DNA from: Artemisia argyi
Taxonomy: Eukaryota > Streptophyta > Magnoliopsida > Asterales > Asteraceae
Assembly (NCBI GenBank): GCA_030686995.1
Contig: CM060697.1
Span: 103,415,272-103,479,271 of the forward strand
DNA: 64,000 nt
Direction: 5' to 3'
The notes beneath the pieces were generated by a model. That model did no database searches, was not told the origin of the DNA, and saw only the letters and a list, made by a program, of their open reading frames with translations. A program made the position numbers and the translations under genes. How positions within the stretch are numbered: the first letter of the stretch is position 1; each line of letters starts with the position of its first letter. Shown here piece by piece: positions 21,740-32,655 of the stretch.

Positions 21740-24191
21740 TAGACCATGACCTTGAGTCTAGCTACAAGACTCGTAAATAAAGAAAAGCGCTTCTTGGGAG
21801 GCAACCCATGTTTTGTGTGATTTTTATTTTGTTTGATTGTTATTTGTTTCCGTATGCATGCTTTATTTTTATTGTTGGTAGATCATGTTTCAAAACTAAA
21901 ATGGTGAAAATACTTTATTTTGTCGTTTGACTTTGTCTTAACTTCATTCAAAGGTATTTCGTAAAAGATAAGTGTAAGGGGAAACCCCAAATATATTTTT
22001 AAGAAACAAAATTGATCATGATTCTCCACAATATTAAATGGACATGTATATTTGTATTTGTTAGAGTCAAATGCTTGTATCGAGTCATAATGATGTTTTG
22101 CAGGATTTTTCAGGAAGTAGGACATAAGTTTTCCAGAAATTTTCCGGAAACTTAACGTAAAGATTTCTGCAGGTCACTTCTGATGGCGTCAGGAAGAAGC
22201 TCCTGACGGCGTCATGTGTAAAATTCTGGAAATTTTGCTAGTTTTGTTTTTCTAACGGAGTCTTAAAGTTTTTGTTAAATCTTTAGTTTTATAAACTCCA
22301 GAAAATCTGCAAACATTCATTCCACAAGCATTATATCTTACTTTGTTTTCTAGGATTTGTTAGTATATATAGATTGCCGCCGATTTTACGCGAGGTTGCC
22401 TTGTTTGTTTTCTCAGGTTTAACAGGTTATGTATGACAAGAAGATGATTTATATTCTGGAAGGGAAGCTTTGATTGTTCATTTTCTTGGAGGAAGATCTA
22501 ACCTTGTTACCACACTATCCACACCGAACGAATCAGGGGAGTATTTGATTTCATTCTTTTACCTGTTTTACTTTTACAATCTTTAATTGAACATTGGGGA
22601 TAATGTTCATCCTAAGTGTAAGGGGAGGGTAAATGATGATACCTTATAGGATACACTTTCACTTGAGTTTGTTTGTTTGATGGTAGATGTGTAATAAAAC
22701 TATGAGAAATACTTGTTAGTGTAATTTTAGCGCCAAATTTAAATTTTTTTACAACATTTAGGAGTGAAACTTTAGCCATAGCAAGCGTCTCATGGATAGG
22801 AGATCGTATGACTAGCACAAAACCGTATCATTCAGAAAAATTTTCCACCCAAATACGTGAGGTTCGCCTTTAGATTTGATAGGAAAAGCATTTACTATTA
22901 GTTCTTATGAGTGTACCGGTAGCATTTAGATTCTAGAACTTGCGTTAGTGATGCATCCCGAGACCGCTAGTGAGACTACATTCGTGTAGTAGGATTTACT
23001 ACATGATAAGAGGCATTAGAATCACCCTTGTGTTAAACCCGTATCATAATTACTTGACCATTTAAGTCATATTAATTGACTTTACTAGTCAATTAATTTT
23101 TCCCACACCATTAGCGTTGTACTCATTTTTAGTACACGAAACCCCTAGTACACCCCTCCGAGCCTATCTTTTCGTTTCTAACTTTAAGCATCTTACTTAA
23201 AGGAAGAATTTGTTACACCCCACTTAAATGTACAACCAAATCGCCTTAGCCTTCCGTGTATGCACTCATCTTTAGTGCATTATTGTTATTTATTTAAACC
23301 TTTAGTTAATTATCTAATTGATTACATGGTTGCTATTCGAGTCATATCCTTGTACATATTGTTTTGGGACGATTGAGACTCATGGGTAAAGTACTTATAT
23401 TATGGAGTAATGGGGAAGAACATCTATTATTACCCCCGTAGGTGCGTTAATCTTAAAAAGTACTCCAAGTGTTTTGATTATCTTGATTCGAGTCATTAGA
23501 TTAATTTATTGTAAAGTATGTAAAAATTCAAGTGTAAGGGGAATGTACATTCCCTATGATGTATTATTTTGGATGGTAGGGTAAGAGTGTATGTAAAAAA
23601 AAAAAAATCAAAAAAATTAAGAAAAAAAAAATGGAAAAAGAAAAAGAGAAAAAACATACGGACTACCATCCCGTTTCATTCTATGTTTGTTTTATGTTTT
23701 TGTTATTTTTCATTTATTAGCTTAAGTCGAGTCTAGTCTTGGCTTAGCAACGCCATGTTGTACATGTAATTAACCAAGATGATTAACTCGCCACCAGTAA
23801 AGATTGCCTATATCCAACAAAACCGTGTATTCCATATCCCTACACCTAACGTTATAACCCTTTAAAATACCTCTTTGATAGTTTATCCTAGGTGCTTACG
23901 CCATGTGGTGGAGGTTTGATCCTTTCCCAAGCCTATGGTAATCTATTTTGCTATGACAGGTTGTGAGAGATGTTTTCCATTTCCATATTGTGATATATAC
24001 TTTATTACACCCGAGAGATGTGAATATCTAAACACTATTTGTGAGGTGCTAGTGTATGACCTCCGTGCTTGTCATTGGTCTTTAGTGGAATGATTATTTG
24101 TTGTAATTACTTTTATATTAGTGTTAAATGACCCCTAACTTGTATTTTGATTAGAATAAAAGCGCATTTGCTTGAGGACAAGCAAATCTCA
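21740..24191 (+). other. Non-coding 3' interior of the pol-less element
   Basis: No ORF of note. The PPT-like word AAGTGTAAGGGG(A) recurs at about 21971, 22615, 23531 and, shortened, 24192. A purine-rich tract lies at about 23597-23655. Two more TGAYGGCGTCA words lie at about 22181-22214. Confidence 0.6.
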
Positions 24192-24205
24192 AGTGTAAGG
24201 GTATA
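24192..24205 (+). other. Polypurine tract of the pol-less element
   Basis: AAGTGTAAGGGTATA directly precedes the right LTR at 24206. Confidence 0.6.
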
Positions 24206-25617
24206 TGATGAGGCGAAAAATGAACCGTTTTTAGGGGGTCATTTAAGCCCGGAATTGAATTTATTTGATCAAATATTGCCCTAAATCGTTCCTTTTGTGA
24301 TTTTAGGTACTTTTGGAGTGAATTCTGGAAAAGGAAGCATTTTGGACGTTTTTGGAGCATTAAAGTGAAGAAAACGGCAAAGTCTTAATTTTCCTTGCTG
24401 GGAACAGTACCTGACGGCGTTAAGAGCATTTTGATGACGGCGTCAAGAGCAAAATTGGTGACGGTCCAGTAGAAATGTGACGGCGTCAAAGCATGGCCGT
24501 CAAGAGTAAAAGTGGTGACGGCCCAGAACAACATTACACATGACGGCGTCAGATCTGGATCTAGGCAATCCGATTTTATTTTGGGTGGCTGGTTGACGAC
24601 GTCAGAAGTTTCTTCTTGACACCGTCACCTTAGGAAATCTATATATAGTCTTTGTAATTTTCATTCATAAAGAGAGGACAATTTTAGGGACGAGTTGAAT
24701 AAACCCTAGCTTGACTTTTACAATATTTTCAAGGGTTTTCACCCCTTAAAACCTTTCATGTTCAATTAAGATAAGTATCCTTTCAGTTCATTCAATATGT
24801 CTATGTGTTGTTTGAATATATCTTACGCTTGTCTTGATTTTAACATGCTAGGCTAGATCTCTTGTGTGTTTGCTTAGATGTAATGAAACCTAGATGTTGA
24901 TTATGGTTTAATTGCTTGTTTATAGTTGTAATGGATGAATGATTTCGATGTTAGTCTTAAGAAAACTGGCAGACTTCCATTGTGTGACTTGCTTGAACGT
25001 CTTAAGAAACATGAACCAATGCGTACTAAGGTTTTTATGGTTGTATTTAATGCATGAGTGAATTCTAGTGATCCCATGTTAGGAGCTTCTTGCAGGCTCG
25101 ACATAGGAGTGAAGTAGGAGCTTATAGAGTTGGGGAAGTACGTACGCCACCCCACGATTGGTATTAAGGAATATAACCCGTCATCCACACAACTGTAACA
25201 AACTATCAACCTGTAAAAGATATCTAGGGAGTAATGTAATCTAAGTAAACACAATTTTCCCATTTATTGTTCACACCACTAGTTTAATTAGCTTTATTTT
25301 CATTTTTGTTATTTTATTTTGATTGCATCTTAGTTATTGGGTTAGTTGACTAGCAACTAATTCCGCCCACTCTTCCAAAACCCGAGATTTTTAATTGCTT
25401 TTCATAAAATATAAAAATACAAAAAGAATCATCCCTCACCTCTAGACCTAGTTTTTAGGCTTTCTAATCCTAGCGACACTATTCCTGAGTTGAACGATCA
25501 ATCCCCTGGTACTTGTCACTATACTATACTACAACGATCAGGTACACTGCCTGGTGGGGGTTGTAAGCTTCTCGAGATCCCTCGAGAGGTAAAGCCTGGT
25601 GCAATTCCCACGCATCA
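24206..25617 (+). repeat. 3' LTR of the pol-less element
   Basis: 1412 bp, same length as the left LTR, ending ACGCATCA before the GGGCA duplication. Confidence 0.93.
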
Positions 25618-27505
25618 GGGCATTCAACAAGGGTCATGACATCATTTCTGTCAAATTGTTCCAATTCATCTCTCATGGCCTGAACCCAACTCTCATAGGT
25701 CAGGGCTTCTTTGACATTTTTAGGCTTAATTTCAGAGAGATTGTCAGCGTAAAGACATATATTGGCTGAGGCTGCCTTGAGTTTGCAGCCATGCTTCTTG
25801 TGAGCATGCCTTCAGTGGGTTCACCAATGATGTTCACAAGCTCAATGATTTTGGATCTTGTCCAGCTATCCTGAGGTTTGGGATAGGAATTTGAGCTTGA
25901 AGGAGCCTGATTGGGTTCAGACTCAGGAACATGAGGTGACTCATCAATATGTGCTTCAGTGACATTTGTGGGAACAACTTGCTATGAGGGTTCCTGAACA
26001 ATTTGTTCAGTGGGTGCAATCTCATTGGAGACCTGCTGAGTTTCAGTAAACTCACTGATGGTTGGTTAGGGTAGGTTGTGAGGGATGATATAGTAGGAGA
26101 CATCAGCATTAGCTTGGTATTGGGTTGAGGGGTTGTTCTCAGGAAGATACTCATCAGGAGGATACCTTGATGAGTCATCAATACCAATTTCTTCAACTGA
26201 GGAATTTGAGAATCTGATGGATTCAATGGTCTCATCAACAGTATTGTGATAAGTTTCCTCAGTTTGTTGTCTCCTTGTGTTAAACACCCTGAAGGCTTTA
26301 GAAACTAGAGAATATCACAGGAAGTATCCATCATCAGCTTTGGCATCAAATTTACCCAAGTGATCCTTGTTATTATGAATAAACACATGACACCCAAATA
26401 CATGAAAGTAGCTAATGTCAGGGATCCTTCCTTTGAATATCTCATAAGGAGTATTATTGTGCCTTTTCACAATGATTGACCTATTTTGAGTATAGCAAGC
26501 TGTTTTGACTGCCTCAGTCCAGAAATGTTTTGAGAGGACTGAGCCATTTAACATTGTCCTTACTGCCTCAATGAGTGTTCTATTTCTCCTTTCAGCTACT
26601 CCATTTTGCTCAGGAGTATAGGGAGAAGTGAAATTTTGAGAAATTCCTTTCTCATCACAAAAACACTCAAGGTCTTGGTTTTTGAATTCAGTGCCATTGT
26701 CAGTTCTAATTTGTTTAACTTTGACATCATTTTGATTTTCAATGTTCCTGACAAATGACATGATGGTTTCAGCTGCCTGACTCTTTTTGGTCAGGAAGTA
26801 AACCCAAGTGTATCTTGAGTACTCATCCACTATGACCAGAGTATACTTCTCATGGTGAATGGACATTGGACTGATAGGTCCAAAAAGGTCCATATGGAGA
26901 AGATGTAGACAACTTTTGATAGAAAAGGTTTGTTTGGTTTTGAATGATGCCCTGTGGTGTTTTCCTTTTTCACAAGCAGAACAAGGCTTGTCTTTGGTAT
27001 ACACCAGGGATGGAAGGCCTAAAACTTTGTTCTATTTGGCCAGGTTGTTGATGCTCTTAAAATTGAGATGAGAGAGTCTCCTATGCCATAGCCAGTTGAT
27101 TGTCTCACTTGCCTTTGAGAATAGACAAGTCCCATTTTGAGTCAGGAATGACATGTCTAGGACATAGACATCATCCCTCCTGGGGGCAATCAACACTACT
27201 TCCTTATTAGCATTAAAGATGGTCTATCTCTTGTCATCAAACTGAACTATGTATTTAGCATCACATAGTTGGGAAACACTTATCAGGTTGTACTTGAGAC
27301 CATTAACATAAGCTATTCTTGTAAAAACTATACCATTGCAGTTTACTGAACCATAACCTTCAGTGGGAGCTGATGAGTTATCACCAAATACTACTTTGGG
27401 TCCTGGTTCTTCCACATATTTGTGCAGATAACTTTTCACACCAGTCATACTCCTAGAGCATCCACTGTCAAGGTGCCAGGTAGGATCCCTGATGTGTTTC
27501 TGCAC
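25618..27505 (-). pseudogene. Copia protease, integrase and start of RT
   Basis: Read leftward from 27505: protease with WHLDSGCSRSMTG (active-site DSG), a pre-integrase zinc domain (WHRRLSHLN, CSACEKGKHHR), then the integrase core with HMDLFGP, IRTDNGTEF and PEQNGVAERRNR, that is the D, D, E residues. A Glu/Ser/Pro-rich linker and the first RT residues follow up to the nested insertion. Protease and integrase lie in one frame broken by TAG at 27224-27226, TAG near 27031 and TGA at 26315-26317. A frame change and another TAG affect the linker near 25,985-26,070. Confidence 0.9.
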
Positions 27506-27520
27506 AAACAGTAAACTGGG

Positions 27521-28612
27521 TTAGTTTTTCTTGTTGACCCACTTTCTAGTGGGCTTAGTCCTCAGGGACTTTTTGAATATAGCTAATGAATCATGGTCTG
27601 AAGTTGTGTGTACTGAGCTTCCACATGTTTTACATTTTGTGGAGGTTGATGCCTCAGTTGACTGAGAAGTGTTGGTAGGGGTTTTCCTTCTAGATTGATT
27701 GATCTTGTCATGTCCCTTGGTTTCATGGGAGGGATCTCTACAGATGTCACAACAATTTTTCATCATACAATTATCAGGGAGATGATCATTGAAACCACAG
27801 TGAGGACATGGCAAGAAAGGCTTAGCCTTTAGTCTCTGTTTGGAAGGTGTGGCATACTGATAGCCTTGGGTTTTGTATAGACCTTGTGCTTTTAAAGAAG
27901 CAGTGTGAGAGATGTGATCACAAGTTCTGTGGTCCTCTTGTTTGCATATCATGCAGAACAGGACTCTGTAGTATTTATCAGTGCTGTGATTAGGATAATT
28001 GCACAGCTCACATCTCCCTGAAGGTCTGGGTGTGGTTTTTGGTTTGGAAGAACTTGAGGATACTGATGGGTTTTTCAATTTCGAGTCAGAAGGTTTTTCA
28101 GTAGACTCAATTTTCTCACTCAGCATCCTGACAAGTTCAGCAAGCTGATCAAATTTTGAATCAGTGCTTTCAGGTTTCACTTCAGTAGGCACTGAAGGTT
28201 TGTGGTGTTCAGTGGGTGCAGGAGTAGTTCTCTTCAGAATAGTCTTTCCTAATCCTGATTTCTCCTTGGGAGAATGGGGTTGATAGACTGATGGTGCAAG
28301 GTCAGAATTGGGTTCAGCTCCCTGAAGATGTTTCAGTAGAGGGAGTGGTGATTGAGAATCAGACTTAGACTCAGTGATGGAATCAGTAGGACTAAGTTCA
28401 TCAGTGACTCCTAGCAGCTCCTTAATAGCCTGACTTTCAGGCTCCAGGATTCTTCCAGTGTTAAAGTTTGGCAGCTTACTGTCAGGATTGATTCTTTCAA
28501 TCCAGTCACTGGGTTTAGGAGCAAGTTCTTTGCTAGAGAGTATGTTGGCTGACAGAAAAGTTGTTGAATGGCTACTCTCCCCAGACTCTTCAGTGAGTTG
28601 ATCTTCACCCAT
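27521..28612 (-). CDS. Copia Gag-Pol linker with five zinc-knuckle-like modules
   Basis: 363 residues between the nucleocapsid ORF and protease. The N-terminal half is Ser/Pro/Glu-rich. The C-terminal half holds a run of CX2CX4HX4(C/H) modules: CELCNYPNHSTDKYY (last ligand replaced), CMICKQEDHRTCDH, CPHCGFNDHLPDNC, CDICRDPSHETKGH and CKTCGSSVHTTSDH. A basic tail ends KPTRKWVNKKN. In an intact element this is probably part of one Gag-Pol polyprotein. Several knuckles could bind RNA; this is inferred from the motif only. Confidence 0.75.
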   Translation of the reverse strand: MGEDQLTEESGESSHSTTFLSANILSSKELAPKPSDWIERINPDSKLPNFNTGRILEPESQAIKELLGVTDELSPTDSITESKSDSQSPLPLLKHLQGAEPNSDLAPSVYQPHSPKEKSGLGKTILKRTTPAPTEHHKPSVPTEVKPESTDSKFDQLAELVRMLSEKIESTEKPSDSKLKNPSVSSSSSKPKTTPRPSGRCELCNYPNHSTDKYYRVLFCMICKQEDHRTCDHISHTASLKAQGLYKTQGYQYATPSKQRLKAKPFLPCPHCGFNDHLPDNCMMKNCCDICRDPSHETKGHDKINQSRRKTPTNTSQSTEASTSTKCKTCGSSVHTTSDHDSLAIFKKSLRTKPTRKWVNKKN

Positions 28613-28681
28613 AGCAACCTTTTTGGTGCTGGGTGTGAGACTTAGGGTTTCATAAAGTTTGGGGTTTTTTTGAGTCCATTT

Positions 28682-30296
28682 TCAAATAACAGCCTTTTCT
28701 TTCTTAAGTTCTTCCTGAAGAGCTTGATTTTGTTTTACAAGTTCAGAATTTTGAATTTGAAGTGTAACACTTTCAAGCTTAGCTTGTTTTAAAGCAAGTA
28801 GTTCATCTCTACATTGATTTAATTCAAAACTTAGTTTGTTAAATTTTGAAAACAAATTAAGTCTTTGCTCTTCAACATACTTAAGATCAACATTAATATA
28901 ATTTAAGTAAGATTTCCAATCAGCATCATCATCCATAGAAAGTAAAATGTTTACCTTTCTCATTGTGATGTTAACCCATTCTCTATCTCTTGCATGACTC
29001 TTTCCCACTGCAAGCTTGTTGTCATCTAATAGGGCCATCAGGGCACTGATATGAACTTCTTCATTATCATCAGAGGACACTTCAACTTCATCCCAGTCAA
29101 AGGTTTCAGCAACCAGCCCTTTGTTCTTAGCCTGAGAAGGTTTTGGAGCCTGAGGTAGCTGAGTGACTGTTGAGGATGATTCAAGAAGGGCAAGTTTGGC
29201 TTTAGCCTTCCTGTATTTGGCTTCAAAGTCAATTTGAGGGGTTTTTTCAAATCTTTGACTAGATTGAAGCAACTTTGGTTGAAACTTGCTGGGTCCTGAA
29301 AAAGAATTATTTCCTGAAAACTTGAAAGATGGTTCTGAGGTTGTTTTTGAAAAACAATCTTTTGCAAAATGGCCCTTTTTGCCACATTTAAAACACTCAG
29401 TGTTTTCATTTGCTTTAGAAGGAAATTTGTTTTTCTTAAAAAACCTTTTTGAGTTTGCAAGGAGTGCCCTTTCATGAAATTCAATTTGAAGATCATTTAG
29501 GTACTCCTCACTGGTTCTTTGGTCAACCTCATCATTAGACTCATCTTGGAAGTCCTGCACAACACCATTTGAATAAAAAGCAGTTGATATGGGCGAAATT
29601 GTCAAGGTCTTTTTGGTCTCCTGAGCTTTACCAAGGTATCTCCTGGTGATAAGATTGTCTTCATAGACAAACTTCCCATAAATAGCAGGGAGCTCAAGGT
29701 TCTGAATATGGTTAGCATTTCTCAAACCCTGAGAGAAGTTTAACCACTTCTCAGGGAGGCTGTTGACAAAGCTAACATTGATTTCATGCTTTGACAGAAT
29801 AACACCATCATTGGTCAGCTCATTCAGGAGGGTCTTATACCGAGTATAAGTCTCAGAGACTTTCAGAATCTTTGGCCCTGAAGGTATTGTATTCAAGCTT
29901 CAGGTCCATGATTCTATTCTCTTTGGTATCAGAAGGCCCTTCATAGCTATGAACCAGGTCAGTCCATGTCTGCTTGGCAGTAGGACAGTTAATCACTGAT
30001 TCCATTATATCATCAAGAAGACATGATGTAATGATGCTTTTCAGGCGCTGGTCCTGATTGACCACCCTCCTTTCATCTGGGGTCCATTGGGCTTCAGGTT
30101 TGACTAAACCTTGGGCAGTTGTTGTGACAAATGGACCATCATTAATCAACTTGATGTAATATGGTTCCATCCCAGTTAAGTAGCAAAGCATTCGCTTTTT
30201 CCACTTGTTAAATTTTCCAACTTCAAGTCGAGGGGCAGTTGCTGAATAACTTCCACCCTTTTTGTCGACAAGTTGGGGAACATCTGAGTCAGCCAT
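28682..30296 (-). pseudogene. Copia gag with CCHC zinc knuckle, frameshifted
   Basis: Starts MADSDVPQLVDKKGG at 30296, 80 nt downstream of the PBS. The first part (to 29853) has the capsid-like block WKKRMLCYL and LKSIITSCLLDD. The frame shifts near 29860-29896, then continues TYTRYKTLLNELTNDG to the nucleocapsid knuckle CFKCGKKGHFAKDC, a Lys/Ser-rich region and a C-terminal coiled-coil-like helix ending at 28682. A single frameshift separates the two parts; otherwise gag is open. Confidence 0.88.
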
Positions 30297-30375
30297 GGTG
30301 GGATAAAGGTTTTAAAAACTTTTTGAGCACTCTTTTAGTTTTGAAAACAGATTTTGAAAAGTTTTACAAACCAGA

Positions 30376-30388
30376 GGCTCTGATACCA
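30376..30388 (-). other. Copia primer binding site, initiator-Met tRNA
   Basis: The minus strand reads TGGTATCAGAGCC two bases after the 5' LTR. It is the standard complement of the 3' end of plant initiator tRNA-Met. Confidence 0.92.
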
Positions 30389-30390
30389 CT

Positions 30391-31279
30391 TGTTGGTCCC
30401 TTTTACTTGGTTATCAACAACTAAAAAGCTAATGTAACCAAGTTATATGACTTTTAACAAAGATGTATATAATGATTAACAATAAAGCAACGTAAAGATA
30501 AGAGACAATATTTTTCAACGTTTAATTATTTATTAGAAGTTAATAAAAAAGAATCGTATCCAAGTGTTTGCGGAATAACACTTGGGAATTGAAATGACAA
30601 GTGTGGTATTGACTCCTCTCTAAACTCAAAACAATGTTTGAGTGACAACTGAGGTCCCACTGAGCTATCTCAGGGGCTATGTTGTTCTTTGGAGGAGTAA
30701 AAGTGGTTTGTGAATGCTTTACATTAATTGCACAAACTTGTCAACTTTTAATACTCACTTATGTTGCCTATTTATACACAAATATGAACAACTCTATTAT
30801 ACAATGGACCTAAGCGTTCCTTGATAAAATCTTGATAGATTTTATTCTCTGGCAAGGGAAACTTCTTTGGGTTAAGTCCAAAAGGTGCTTTCTGATGACA
30901 AACTGGATTTAACCATTTGGGGAAAGTTTGACCATAAAGTGATAAAGCACTTTAGTGAAGCAGTTCAAACTTTCCCGCCCAGTCCCGCCAAATATTCAGT
31001 CTTCAAGTCATCAGTCTTCAGTACCATGATAGTTGTTGAGGATTCTTGGGGTTCAGTGAGTTATTATCATTCTCACTGAACCCATCACCTTCTTCTTGGC
31101 TTAGATCTCACTCACTGAGTTCCGCCTCACTGAATGGAGAACCTTTCTTCTTAGGCTCGGTCTAAGCATCCTGAAGATGACTCACCGAGTTACTGTTCAC
31201 TCAGTGACTTGTTTACACTTAGGTGATTTTACGTTCAAATCCTTGTTAGAAGAAGATTGGGGAATTCAGTGACCCAATA
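30391..31279 (-). repeat. Copia 5' LTR
   Basis: 889 bp. The outer end reads CCCAATA instead of CCCAACA, so the terminal CA is mutated. A full minus-strand TATAAATA lies at 30769-30776. Confidence 0.92.
30769..30776 (-). promoter_or_regulatory. Copia LTR TATA box
   Basis: The minus strand reads GTATAAATAGGC in the 5' LTR. The 3' LTR has TATAAAAAGG at the same place. Confidence 0.6.
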
Positions 31280-31284
31280 GATGT

Positions 31285-31418
31285 AATAAAGCAAAAAATT
31301 TACTCGAGAAAATGATATAGGCATTTCTAATCCTAGAGGATGCTTAGTGAGGGCCTAAGTTAAGTTAGTAAGGCATAGCTAACCTAAAGGAGGCTTAGTG
31401 GGGAAGTTAGTGGGTTAC
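31285..31418 (-). mobile_element. Chromovirus 3' LTR remnant, middle part
   Basis: The LTR continues here between the Copia and Athila-like insertions. It resembles 53470-53733 weakly (AAATTTACTCGAGAAAATGATATAGG and GGCATAGCTAA-like words). The last 9 bp follow the Athila-like element at 46987-46995. Confidence 0.55.
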
Positions 31419-31583
31419 TGATGAGTGTGTAAATACTCATCATTTCTGTTACATTTAAACTGCAAAAATATATAAAAACACACATGAATGCCTTAAAATA
31501 CATAAAATATCCCTGGATTGTGTTTTTATGCAAAAGGATTGAAAACTGATGAAAAACAAAACATTTCACATAATTTACAGTTT

Positions 31584-32062
31584 CAGTCCCTGAACTTTGA
31601 AAAATTGGCAAAACTAGTCCCTGGTAAATCAAAAACATGAAAAATATCATCAAAGGTCCTTAGGGATTTATAAGTTGTCAAGTATAGTCCTTTTAAGTTA
31701 AAAATTTCAAAATGACAATTTTAGTCCCTCAAGTTTGGAAAATGTCAAAAATAGTCCCTAAGGTTTTGTAAATACAAAAATATGAAAAACAAGCCTTGTA
31801 CTATTATTAAAAGACAAAATTGGTCTTTATGATAACTTTTGAGAAGTTACAAGTTAAACCTTTCAAATTTCAGAAAATTACAAGTTAGGTCCCTGGAGTT
31901 TGTGGAATTGGCAGAAAAGGTCCCTGGTATTTGAAAATGGGAAAAACACATCTTTGGTCCTTGGGTTTTTCATAAATGACAAAAATAGTACTTGTAACTA
32001 CTTTGGGAAATTACAAAATCAGTCCCTCTATTTTTGTAAAAATTACAAAAGTGGTCCTTGTG
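31584..32062 (+). repeat. Dispersed RGTCCYT word array in the LTR
   Basis: About a dozen copies of AGTCCCT, GGTCCCT, GGTCCTT or near variants, about 20-60 bp apart and mostly followed by a T/G/A-rich stretch. The same array occurs in the 3' LTR from about 42829. A weaker series on the plus strand lies at 52000-52175. Confidence 0.6.
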
Positions 32063-32530
32063 TAAACCTTAACCAACCGGACCCCTTTTATAAATAAAAC
32101 CCCAAACCAATCCAGCCCAAAACAAAACAGCCCACCCCCTTTTTATTTTTCCTTGGGCCTAGCCTTTTTCCCAGCCCACCAAAGCAAACCCAACATCCAT
32201 TTTAATAAAACGGGAGTTTGACCCCTCGTTGACCCGTCTTCCCCAATACCACCTTCCCTGTTCACTACCCTCTCCCACACCTGCAACTGAAAACCATGGT
32301 GGTTTCACTCCACCTCACCACCTCACCAGCTGGCCAAACACCTCACACCCCTCATCATTTCAACCCACACCCCAATTAATGCTTCTCCACCACTCAACAC
32401 TTCACCTCTCCCTCACAGACCTCTGTTTTCAACCTAAACCCACAACTTGGCCACTAAACCCTTCCAATCTTGTCCCCTCCACCTCCTAATACCACCAAAG
32501 TTCCTTAATTGTTCTAAAACTACCCATAGA

Positions 32531-32556
32531 CACGTGGGAGCATTTTGGCGCCAAAA
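32531..32556 (+). promoter_or_regulatory. G-box and palindromic E2F-type site in the LTR
   Basis: CACGTG at 32531-32536 is followed 6 bp later by the perfect palindrome TTTTGGCGCCAAAA (32543-32556), which contains two TTTSGCGC-like E2F half-sites. Both are unchanged in the other LTR (43774-43779 and 43786-43799). Confidence 0.55.
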
Positions 32557-32648
32557 CAGAATTTAAAGGCTAGGATGACTTACAGTGATCCAATGGCTGA
32601 GGTTATTGATGGGAAATGCTCAGGATCAAGTGGAGAGTGCAATAAGTC

Positions 32649-32655
32649 TATAAAG
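32649..32655 (+). promoter_or_regulatory. Candidate TATA box of the Athila-like LTR
   Basis: TCTATAAAGA lies about 95 bp downstream of the E2F-type palindrome. It is placed after 1.2 kb of U3 and before a long transcribed leader, if used. Confidence 0.45.

Larger units (their letters stand above)
19338..25617 (+). mobile_element. LTR retrotransposon lacking pol, nested in Copia RT
   Basis: Two LTRs of exactly 1412 bp (19338-20749 and 24206-25617) are flanked by the GGGCA duplication (19333-19337 and 25618-25622). A gypsy-type PBS follows the left LTR and a purine-rich tract precedes the right LTR, so the element reads on the plus strand, opposite to its Copia host. The 3.46-kb interior has only a broken protease-like ORF (20906-21739). 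No gag nucleocapsid, reverse transcriptase or integrase is present. It must depend on another element's proteins. The PBS resembles that of the Athila-like element at 31419-46986, a possible partner family. Confidence 0.9.
12514..31279 (-). mobile_element. Ty1/Copia retrotransposon, Sirevirus-like, with nested insertion
   Basis: The element has two LTRs (12514-13387 and 30391-31279), is flanked by GATGT (12509-12513 and 31280-31284) and reads on the minus strand. In that direction it carries PBS, gag, a multi-zinc-knuckle segment, protease, integrase, reverse transcriptase, RNase H, a long accessory ORF and the PPT. This order (integrase before RT) defines Copia. An initiator-Met PBS plus a large ORF after pol fits Sireviruses. 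Removing the nested 6.3-kb element leaves about 12.5 kb. Frameshifts and stops in gag, pol and the accessory ORF make this copy inactive. Confidence 0.93.

Noticed and set aside
25834..26238. 134-codon minus-strand frame beside the integrase
   Set aside because: It is an alternate-frame reading of the Copia integrase-RT linker. The correct frame continues from the integrase core.
32229..32489. 86-codon open frame present in both Athila-like LTRs (also 43472-43732)
   Set aside because: Conserved only because the LTRs are nearly identical. It is the C-rich U3 segment read as Pro/His/Ser-rich peptide, upstream of the candidate TATA box.
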